A DNA stretch of 64,000 nucleotides from JBCBKU01 sp038521345 (GTDB lineage Bacteria > Pseudomonadota > Alphaproteobacteria > Rhodobacterales > Rhodobacteraceae), in assembly GCA_038521345.1 (NCBI GenBank), contig JBCBKU010000009.1, positions 41,358-105,357 of the forward strand, given 5' to 3'. Of this stretch, positions 26,000 to 32,474 are shown piece by piece; position 1 is the stretch's first letter, and each line of letters starts with the position of its first letter. Made by a program: the position numbers and the translations under genes. The notes beneath the pieces were generated by a model that did no database searches, was not told where the DNA came from, and saw only the letters and a program-made list of their open reading frames with translations.

Positions 26000-26650
26000 T
26001 TAGATCCGAATGAAACGCTGGGCCACACGCGGCAGGAAGGCGTTGAAGCGCAACGGAGCGTCCGTTACGGCAAGACAAATGCAATCCTCACCCGGTTCTG
26101 CCACCGGAGTGTGGTGCACGTCCTGATCGGCGATCTCAACGTCGCCGCGGGCGAATCTGCCGTCCTCATCGGCGAAGGCACCCTGCAGCACCAACGTGAC
26201 TTCCGTGCCTTGATGGCCATGATCGGGCACAGCGCATCCGGCGGGAATGTGGAACAGTCGCGCCGTCGCGTCACCGGACGTTTCGAGGATCGCCTGACGC
26301 ACCCCGCCGCCGATCGGACGCCATGCAATATCCTCTACACCGCCGGCCACATATGACCGCAGAGGTTCGGGAAGCACATCGTCCATCGCGGAAGGAACAG
26401 CAATCGGTGCACTTCCGGGGACCTCACGTTCGATCAACGCCATGGTCGCCGCAAGGCTGTCGTCGGAAATCGCCATCTCGGTACAATCCTCGAGGACCGC
26501 GCCACCGACTGCGTCGAAACTTGCCAGACGTGACCGGCATTCGTCACAAATCGAGATATGCGTGGCGATCACGAGATTGAACGCTTCCGGGAGAGCGCCC
26601 GCGGCGTATCCCATCAAGAGTTCATCGCTCAGATGATGTTTGATCGTCAT
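26000..26650 (-). CDS. chrR: ChrR-family zinc-binding anti-sigma factor (cupin domain)
   Basis: A 216-residue anti-sigma factor. The N-terminal ASD has the zinc ligands of ChrR: KHHLSDELLMGYAAG with an early His and THISICDECRSR (H-x3-C-x2-C). The C-terminal cupin has PDHGHQGTEVTLVLQGAF with the His/Glu metal ligands and DVHHTPVAEPGEDC. It holds RpoE inactive in the cytoplasm and releases it on singlet oxygen. The start MTIKHHLSD (26650) is chosen because R. sphaeroides ChrR starts the same way; GTG at 26665 overlapping the rpoE stop is the alternative. Confidence 0.95.
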   Translation of the reverse strand: MTIKHHLSDELLMGYAAGALPEAFNLVIATHISICDECRSRLASFDAVGGAVLEDCTEMAISDDSLAATMALIEREVPGSAPIAVPSAMDDVLPEPLRSYVAGGVEDIAWRPIGGGVRQAILETSGDATARLFHIPAGCAVPDHGHQGTEVTLVLQGAFADEDGRFARGDVEIADQDVHHTPVAEPGEDCICLAVTDAPLRFNAFLPRVAQRFIRI

Positions 26651-26661
26651 CGTTCGTGTGC

Positions 26662-27207
26662 TCACTTCAGCTTTTGACGCAGCTTTTCAAGCGCCAACCT
26701 AATGCGGGATTTAATTGTGCCTAAGGGAAGTCCGGTCTCTGCGGCAATTTGACTATGCGACAGGTCTCCAAAATAGGCGTGCTCAATCAGCTCCCGCTGT
26801 TTCTCCGGCAACGTGCGCAAGGCCTCTAAGAGACGCGAGGTTTCTTGCTGCAGGGACAACACGTCTTCCTGATCCGGTTCGGCCTCGGGGCCCCAAGACA
26901 GTTCCTCGGGCTCGGGCCGCCTCTGTTTCCGGATCATGTCGATCCGCCGGTTCCGGGCAATCGTGAAGATCCACGTGGCCGCGCTGGCCCGCGTCGGATC
27001 GAACAGATTGGCCTTCTTCCAAACAGTCGCCATCGCTTCCTGCATGCACTCTTCAGCCAGAGGCTCACTTGCCCCCGTTTTCATCAGGTACGCTTTCACA
27101 CGCGGCGCAAAGTGCCGGAATACTTCGACGAACGCGGCCTGATCCGAGTTGTCTCGTATGCTTCGGATGTGGGTAACCCACTCCGTGTTCTGTGTATCCG
27201 CGTCCAT
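26662..27207 (-). CDS. rpoE: ECF sigma factor RpoE (ECF11, singlet-oxygen response)
   Basis: A 181-residue group 4 sigma factor. Region 2 runs from FRHFAPRVKAYLMKTGASEP through FDPTRASAATWIFTIARNRR to IDMIRKQRRPEPEEL. Region 4 has LPEKQRELIEHAYFGDLSHS and the HTH ETGLPLGTIKSRIRLALEKLR. The sequence follows R. sphaeroides RpoE along its length. The start MDADTQNTEW (27207) fits that alignment; the reading frame stays open further upstream but would run across the promoter. It is cotranscribed with chrR (four-base overlap if GTG 26665 is used) and faces the ufa-type operon. Confidence 0.96.
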   Translation of the reverse strand: MDADTQNTEWVTHIRSIRDNSDQAAFVEVFRHFAPRVKAYLMKTGASEPLAEECMQEAMATVWKKANLFDPTRASAATWIFTIARNRRIDMIRKQRRPEPEELSWGPEAEPDQEDVLSLQQETSRLLEALRTLPEKQRELIEHAYFGDLSHSQIAAETGLPLGTIKSRIRLALEKLRQKLK

Positions 27208-27316
27208 GGTTCTGCTTTTTGCCCGTTCACCCGACGGTTTGCCAGCGGCACCATACGCACCCATGACGGGCTGCGCACGGTCTGCTTGGGACGTGTCTTC
27301 GGACAACAGCATGTGG

Positions 27317-27346
27317 GACTTACGCGCGATCTCGCTGAATGGATCA
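27317..27346 (-). promoter_or_regulatory. RpoE-dependent autopromoter of rpoE-chrR
   Basis: On the minus strand TGATCC (27346-27341), an 18-bp spacer and TAAGTC (27322-27317) fit the known RpoE consensus of R. sphaeroides (TGATCC-N18-TAAG). It lies 110 bp upstream of the rpoE ATG, so rpoE-chrR should be autoregulated. Confidence 0.85.
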
Positions 27347-27428
27347 CCTTGCACTCACCAGAATTTCTTACATCCGGTGCGCGGTTTGGCACGTATAGCT
27401 TTCTGAACCGACGCTGGAGAGACATTCT

Positions 27429-28727
27429 ATGCCATTTGAAACGGGACGACGGGCGCCACGACGCGTCGCGGTGATTGGCGGGGGTATTTCCGGTATGGGT
27501 GCGGCCCATGCTCTGTCGTCAGACCACCGGGTTGTGCTTTTCGAAGCAGAGAAGCGCTTTGGCGGCCACGCCCGGACGATCATGGCAGGACGTCGCGGGA
27601 ACCAGCCTGTCGACACTGGGTTTATCGTCTTTAACAAGGTCAACTATCCAAACCTGACTGGGCTCTTTGAAAGTCTCGAAATAGAGATCGCCCCAAGTTC
27701 GATGTCGTTCGGCGCTTCGATTGCCGGTGGACGGCTCGAATATGCGCTCAACAATCTGAATGCGCTGTTCGCCCAACGCAGGAACTTTGTGCGCCCCGCA
27801 TTTTTGCGGATGGTCCGCGACATTCTTCGGTTCAACGCCGGGGCCCGCGCGGCGCTGTCGGGCCGCGATATGACAATCGGTGAACTGATCGGGGAACTGG
27901 GCCTTGGGGCATGGTTTCGAGACTATTATCTGGCACCGTTCTCGGGCGCGATCTGGTCGACTCCAACGCGCGGCATCCTCGAATTCCCTGCGGAAGCGAT
28001 GGTGCGCTTCTTCGAGAACCACGCTTTGATGAGCACCCATGGACAACACCAATGGTGGACGGTCCGCGGCGGATCGCGGATATATGTCGACCGGCTAACG
28101 GCGCGCCTTGCCGACAGGGGCGTCGATCTTCGGGCCGGCGCGTCGGTGAAAGGTGTCCGGCGCACATCGTTGGGCATTGAGGTCCGGTGCGCTGACGGAG
28201 ATTGGGAAGGCTTTGACGAAGTGGTCTTTGCCACTCATTCCGACGACACTCTCGCACTGCTTCAGGACGCCAATGGCGTCGAGCGTACGGCGCTTTCCGC
28301 AGTTCGATACCAGCCGAACGAGGCCGTTCTGCACGCAGATGACAGCGTCATGCCAAAGCGTCGGGCCTGCTGGGCGTCGTGGGTCTATACAGAAGAGGAC
28401 GAGGCCCGCCCGGACCGCATTGGTCTAAGCTATTGGATGAATTCCCTGCAGCCGATCCCCATGGACGATCCGCTGTTTGTTACGCTCAACCCGACACGGC
28501 CTTTGCGCGACGAGTTGATCCACGACGTCGCCACCTTCCGACACCCGGTCTACGACTCTGCTGCTCTTGCCGCACAACTCACGATCCGTGCGATCAACGG
28601 CCAGAACAACACGTGGTACTGCGGCGCATGGATGAAGAACGGGTTTCACGAAGACGGCCTTGCCAGCGCGCTGGACGTCGCAGATGGCATTCGGGCGACG
28701 CGCATGCACGAGGCCGCTGCGGCGTGA
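27429..28727 (+). CDS. ufaD: FAD-dependent amine oxidase family protein, UfaD-like
   Basis: A 432-residue flavoprotein with an N-terminal FAD-binding Rossmann fold (VAVIGGGISGMGAAHAL, then LFEAEKRFGGHARTI with the ribose-binding Glu). DTGFIVFN and FVVFATHSDD-type segments occur later, as in the amine oxidase/phytoene desaturase superfamily. Order and context match RSP1091 of R. sphaeroides, the UfaD desaturase of furan fatty acid synthesis and an RpoE target. It is the first gene of the rightward operon opposite rpoE. GGAGAG precedes the ATG. I found no TAAG-type RpoE -10 on the plus strand here, so its promoter is unclear. The symbol is by synteny. Confidence 0.85.
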   Translation: MPFETGRRAPRRVAVIGGGISGMGAAHALSSDHRVVLFEAEKRFGGHARTIMAGRRGNQPVDTGFIVFNKVNYPNLTGLFESLEIEIAPSSMSFGASIAGGRLEYALNNLNALFAQRRNFVRPAFLRMVRDILRFNAGARAALSGRDMTIGELIGELGLGAWFRDYYLAPFSGAIWSTPTRGILEFPAEAMVRFFENHALMSTHGQHQWWTVRGGSRIYVDRLTARLADRGVDLRAGASVKGVRRTSLGIEVRCADGDWEGFDEVVFATHSDDTLALLQDANGVERTALSAVRYQPNEAVLHADDSVMPKRRACWASWVYTEEDEARPDRIGLSYWMNSLQPIPMDDPLFVTLNPTRPLRDELIHDVATFRHPVYDSAALAAQLTIRAINGQNNTWYCGAWMKNGFHEDGLASALDVADGIRATRMHEAAAA

Positions 28728-29485
28728 GCCCGGTCGATCATATCCGAGGTGAGACCTTCCACGGGCGCAGGGGGCCGATTGAAAACGCTTTCCGCTATGG
28801 GGTCGATTACATCCTTCTCGACCCCGAAGCCGAGGTCCCGAACCGTTGGTACTTTGCCCGGAACCGGTCTGGTCTGACTGCCTTGCATGATGTCGACCAC
28901 GGTGGCGCACCGGGGTTTGGCCGTGGCGCGGCTTGGGTTCGTGAGGTTTTGTCAGAGGCGTGCCCATCCGATACGTCAGTGTGGCGGCTTCAACTTCTGG
29001 CTCAGCCCCGCGTTATGGGGCACGTGTTCAACCCGGTCAGTTTCTGGCTGATTTACGACCCCGCAGCCGCTTTGCGCACAGTGATCGCAGAGGTCACCAA
29101 TACTTACGGTGATCGTCACTGCTACCTTTGTCATCACGAGAACTTCGGACCGATAAAACGGTCCGATACCATGAAGGCCCGGAAGATTCTGCACGTGTCT
29201 CCGTTTCAGCCGGTCGATGGCGGGTATCGTTTTCGTTTCGATATTCGAGCAGATCGCGTCGGCATTTGGATCGACTACCGAACAGGCAATGAGGGTCTTT
29301 ATGCGACGTTGACGGGGCGCCGGCGGCCAATGACTGCCGCGAGCGTGCTCAGCGCCTGTTTGCGCCGTCCGTTCGGATCGCGCCGGGTGCTCGGCCTGAT
29401 CCATTGGCAGGCTCTCAAACTTTGGTGGAAGGGCGCCGCGTTCCGATCACGGCCTGTGCCTCCGGCCCAGGAGGTCTCGCGATGA
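28724..29485 (+). CDS. ufaO: DUF1365 domain-containing protein, UfaO-like
   Basis: A 253-residue protein starting with GTG that overlaps the ufaD stop by four bases. GETFHGRRGPIENAFRYGVDY, VMGHVFNPVSFWLIYD, EVTNTYGDRHCYL and SDTMKARKILHVSPFQPVDG are DUF1365 hallmarks with several conserved His. The homologue RSP1090 (UfaO) is required to put the oxygen into the furan ring of furan fatty acids and is implicated in full RpoE activation. Translation is coupled on both sides. Confidence 0.87.
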   Translation: MSPVDHIRGETFHGRRGPIENAFRYGVDYILLDPEAEVPNRWYFARNRSGLTALHDVDHGGAPGFGRGAAWVREVLSEACPSDTSVWRLQLLAQPRVMGHVFNPVSFWLIYDPAAALRTVIAEVTNTYGDRHCYLCHHENFGPIKRSDTMKARKILHVSPFQPVDGGYRFRFDIRADRVGIWIDYRTGNEGLYATLTGRRRPMTAASVLSACLRRPFGSRRVLGLIHWQALKLWWKGAAFRSRPVPPAQEVSR

Positions 29486-30708
29486 AGCGCCCCGAGCCAC
29501 TGCCGGCTTATGCCCTTTTTGCCGGAATGCTCGCGATGGCAGGGCTGCCGATCTATATCCACGCGCCAAAGTTCTATGTGGACGAGTATGGGGTGGGCCT
29601 CGGTGCGCTTGGTCTCGTGCTTTTTGGTCTTCGAATGCTGGATTTCGTGCAGGACCCGGCCCTAGGGTGGGTATCGGAACGGTTCCGGCGGCACCGCGGC
29701 GCATCTGTGGCCGGAGCGGCAGTTTTGATCGTGGTGTCGATGCTGGCCCTGTTTGCTGTCGAGCCGTTGCTGCCGCCACTTCTATGGTTCGGCATCGCGC
29801 TGACCGGGTTGTTCTCGGCCTTCAGTTTTCTGACGATTTGCTTTTATGCACAGGGCGTACAGAAAGCCCAGACACTCGGTGCTCGTGGGCATGTCCGGCT
29901 TGCTGCATGGCGCGAAACCGGCGCGCTTGTGGGTGTATCAATCGCAGCGGTTCTGCCAACCCTGCTCGCGGCAGCGTTTGGTCATCCGTTCACGTTGTTT
30001 GCGGCTGGTTTCGCGGGCCTCGCTCTGTTTGCTGCTTTTGCCATGCGGCGTGAATGGAGCACGGCTTCCGACGCCCCGCCGGCGGGGTTCGGCCCCGTCC
30101 TTTCGGACGGTCCGGCGCGCCGGCTCTTGCTGATCGCGTTGGTCAACGCGACGCCCGTCGCAATCTCGTCGACCCTGTTCCTGTTCTTTGTGGAGAGCCG
30201 ATTGGCTGCGCCCGGCTGGGAAGGACCGCTCTTGTTGTTGTTCTTCTTGGCTGCGGCGGCTTCGGCCCCGATCTGGGGGCGCGCGGCCCAACACTATGGG
30301 GCCAAGCCGGTGCTTCTCTTCGGAATGGTCCTGTCGATCCTCGCATTCGGGTGGGCGGCGGCTCTGGGTGCTGGCGATGTTGTGGCGTTCGCGGTCATTT
30401 GCATTGCGTCCGGAGTGGCCCTTGGTGCCGACATGACGCTTCTTCCCGCGATCTTTGCGGCCCGGATGGCTCGTATTGCACCGAATGCCGGGCAGGCCTT
30501 TGGCATTTGGTCGTTTGTTTCCAAGTTTACTCTGGCCTTCGCGGCCATCACTCTCCTGCCGCTTCTCGAAGCGTCTGGTTTCGTCTCGGGTCAAGTTAAC
30601 CCTGACGCAGCCTTGACCACTCTGACAATTCTCTACGCGCTTCTTCCCTGCGCACTCAAACTCATTGCGATCGCGCTTCTTGCCGCGACGCCAATCGAAG
30701 AGAGCTGA
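29482..30708 (+). CDS. MFS transporter (MelB/GPH-like) of the RpoE operon
   Basis: A 408-residue protein with about 12 membrane segments, beginning with AYALFAGMLAMAGLPIYI. FGLRMLDFVQDPALGWVSER between TM2 and TM3 is the MFS_2/MelB-type loop with a conserved Asp. It overlaps the DUF1365 gene by four bases; AGGAGG is upstream. In R. sphaeroides the equivalent RSP1089 is in the RpoE regulon. The substrate is unknown; a lipid or sugar-linked role is only a guess. Confidence 0.88.
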   Translation: MKRPEPLPAYALFAGMLAMAGLPIYIHAPKFYVDEYGVGLGALGLVLFGLRMLDFVQDPALGWVSERFRRHRGASVAGAAVLIVVSMLALFAVEPLLPPLLWFGIALTGLFSAFSFLTICFYAQGVQKAQTLGARGHVRLAAWRETGALVGVSIAAVLPTLLAAAFGHPFTLFAAGFAGLALFAAFAMRREWSTASDAPPAGFGPVLSDGPARRLLLIALVNATPVAISSTLFLFFVESRLAAPGWEGPLLLLFFLAAAASAPIWGRAAQHYGAKPVLLFGMVLSILAFGWAAALGAGDVVAFAVICIASGVALGADMTLLPAIFAARMARIAPNAGQAFGIWSFVSKFTLAFAAITLLPLLEASGFVSGQVNPDAALTTLTILYALLPCALKLIAIALLAATPIEES

Positions 30709-30712
30709 ACTG

Positions 30713-31276
30713 ATGGAACCCCTCTTTTTCGTGATCCTTGGAGCCACGGCGGCCCTGCTCGCTGTTTGGGCCCGCACCCGCTACACCTCGTTCGAAGGGC
30801 AACGCCCGGAAGACTACGCATCCCTTGGCCCCAAGGTCGATGTCCGCGAACATCTGAATGGGCCGCTTCTTTGTGAGGGCGTCATCTACGGCCCGACCGG
30901 CCGTGTCTCATCTCGATTTGTTGCAGATATGGAGGCACGATGGTCCGGAAACACCGGTGTGATGAAAGAGCGGTTTCGCTACGACGGTGGTACGACCCAA
31001 GATCGTGAGTGGCGTTTGACCCTTGGCAACGACGGGCGGATCAAGGCCGAAGCCGACGATGTCGTCGGTGAAGGCACGGGGATCCAGAGTGGGCCGACGA
31101 TCCTGCTAAAGTACCGTCTGAAGCTGCCGGAGTCGTCCGGAGGCCATGTTCTCGACACGACGGACTGGATGTATCTTGTCGAAAACGGCACGATCATTAA
31201 CCACAGCCAGTTCCGCAAGTTCGGCTTTAAGGTGGCCGAGCTCGTGGCGACCTTCCGTCGCAAGGACGCCGCGTGA
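30713..31276 (+). CDS. DUF3833 family protein
   Basis: A 187-residue protein with an N-terminal membrane anchor (EPLFFVILGATAALLAVWA) and a lipocalin-like beta region: LNGPLLCEGVIYGPTGRVSS, MKERFRYDGGTTQDREWRL and HVLDTTDWMYLVENGTIINHS. DUF3833 proteins have no proven function. It starts five bases after the transporter stop, and its own stop overlaps the SDR start. It is the fourth gene of the operon and the equivalent of RSP1088. Confidence 0.83.
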   Translation: MEPLFFVILGATAALLAVWARTRYTSFEGQRPEDYASLGPKVDVREHLNGPLLCEGVIYGPTGRVSSRFVADMEARWSGNTGVMKERFRYDGGTTQDREWRLTLGNDGRIKAEADDVVGEGTGIQSGPTILLKYRLKLPESSGGHVLDTTDWMYLVENGTIINHSQFRKFGFKVAELVATFRRKDAA

Positions 31277-32010
31277 GGTCACTGGCTGACAAGCGCTACT
31301 GGCTGGTCGGTGCGTCCGAAGGTTTGGGGCGTGCGCTTGCTGTCGCCATGGACAAGGCCGGGGCCAAGCTTGTCTTGTCGGCACGCAGCGAAGATCGGTT
31401 GCGGGCGCTGGCAGACGATCTGTCCGGTTCCGCGGATGTGGTCCCTGTCGACATCTCCGACACCAAAAGTGTTCAGACGGCGCGTGATGCAGCGGGCGAA
31501 ATCGATGGGATCGTATTTCTTGCCGGGATCTACTGGCCGCTCAAAGCCACCGAGTGGGACGCGCAAAAGGTCGAGGCGATGTGCGACGTCAACTTTACAG
31601 GCGCGGCACGCGTGCTTGGCACAGTGGTCCCAGGGTTCGTCGAAAAGGACCGTGGCCATGTCGTGATCACCGGATCGCTGTCGGGGTTTCGGGGCCTTCC
31701 CGGGGCCACGGGATACGGGGCATCGAAAGCTGGGACCATGTATATGGCCGAGGGGCTTTATGCAGACCTTTGGAAAACCGGGGTTGATGTGCAGCTTGTC
31801 AATCCGGGCTTCATCCGTACGCGTCTGACCGACAAAAACGACTTTACCATGCCGTTCATCATGGAGCCGGACGAAGCTGCCCGGATCATCGTACAACATA
31901 TGCGGACGGGCGGATTTAAGCGGAGCTTTCCCACCGGGTTTTCGTTGGTCTTCCGGGCCAGTCAGCTTCTTCCAGACTGGTTGTACTACCGACTCTTCAC
32001 TGGCAGTTGA
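31273..32010 (+). CDS. Short-chain dehydrogenase/reductase of the RpoE operon
   Basis: A 245-residue SDR. The coenzyme loop is GASEGLGRAL, the catalytic Ser is in ITGSLSGFRG and the YxxxK pair is in YGASKAG. The start is GTG at 31273, overlapping the DUF3833 stop (GTGA). It corresponds to RSP1087 and is the last gene of the overlapping ufaD-ufaO-MFS-DUF3833-SDR unit. The substrate is unknown; a lipid-type alcohol or ketone would fit its company. Confidence 0.88.
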   Translation: MRSLADKRYWLVGASEGLGRALAVAMDKAGAKLVLSARSEDRLRALADDLSGSADVVPVDISDTKSVQTARDAAGEIDGIVFLAGIYWPLKATEWDAQKVEAMCDVNFTGAARVLGTVVPGFVEKDRGHVVITGSLSGFRGLPGATGYGASKAGTMYMAEGLYADLWKTGVDVQLVNPGFIRTRLTDKNDFTMPFIMEPDEAARIIVQHMRTGGFKRSFPTGFSLVFRASQLLPDWLYYRLFTGS

Positions 32011-32061
32011 CCCGGACCTGCGTGCGCGGGAGACTGCGCGCATCAAGAGCGGAGGGGTCCG

Positions 32062-32376
32062 ATGCTGAACATCTCCACCGGAAAGGTCGTGCGGGTCATC
32101 TTTCTCGCACGGGAATACGGTCCGGAAAGCCCGCAACTGCACGACTATATCTCGGGTTTAAACGACGATGAGAAAGTGAACCTGACCGCGTTGATGTGGG
32201 TTGGCCGCGAAAGCTTTGAGGCAGAAGAGTTCGAAGAGGCCAAGGCCACCGTGCGGCAAGAGGCCACCGCACCGACCGAAGATTATTTGAGCGGGATCCC
32301 GGAACTCCCGAGTTTTCTGGAAGACGGGCTTGAGGCCTTGGGCATCGATGTGGCCGATGCCGAGGACGACCTCTAG
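32062..32376 (+). CDS. DUF3775 domain-containing protein
   Basis: A 104-residue acidic protein. ISTGKVVRVIFLAREYG, LNDDEKVNLTALMWVGRESFE and YLSGIPELPSFLEDGLEALG match DUF3775, a small family of unknown function. A GGAGG lies 7 bp before the ATG. It is 51 bp after the SDR, so it could be a separate unit or the tail of the operon. Confidence 0.8.
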   Translation: MLNISTGKVVRVIFLAREYGPESPQLHDYISGLNDDEKVNLTALMWVGRESFEAEEFEEAKATVRQEATAPTEDYLSGIPELPSFLEDGLEALGIDVADAEDDL

Positions 32377-32474
32377 GCAGGTTAACGCCGGAAATCGGCT
32401 GACCGATGTCGCCTTCGTCGCGTTCCCGAAAGGGGAAGGCTGTTCTAGTCTGATGTGAAATCGGGAGGTGCCGG

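Noticed and set aside
27208..27428. RpoE promoter for the ufaD-type operon on the plus strand
   Set aside because: No TAAG-type -10 is present on that strand; I could not support a site.
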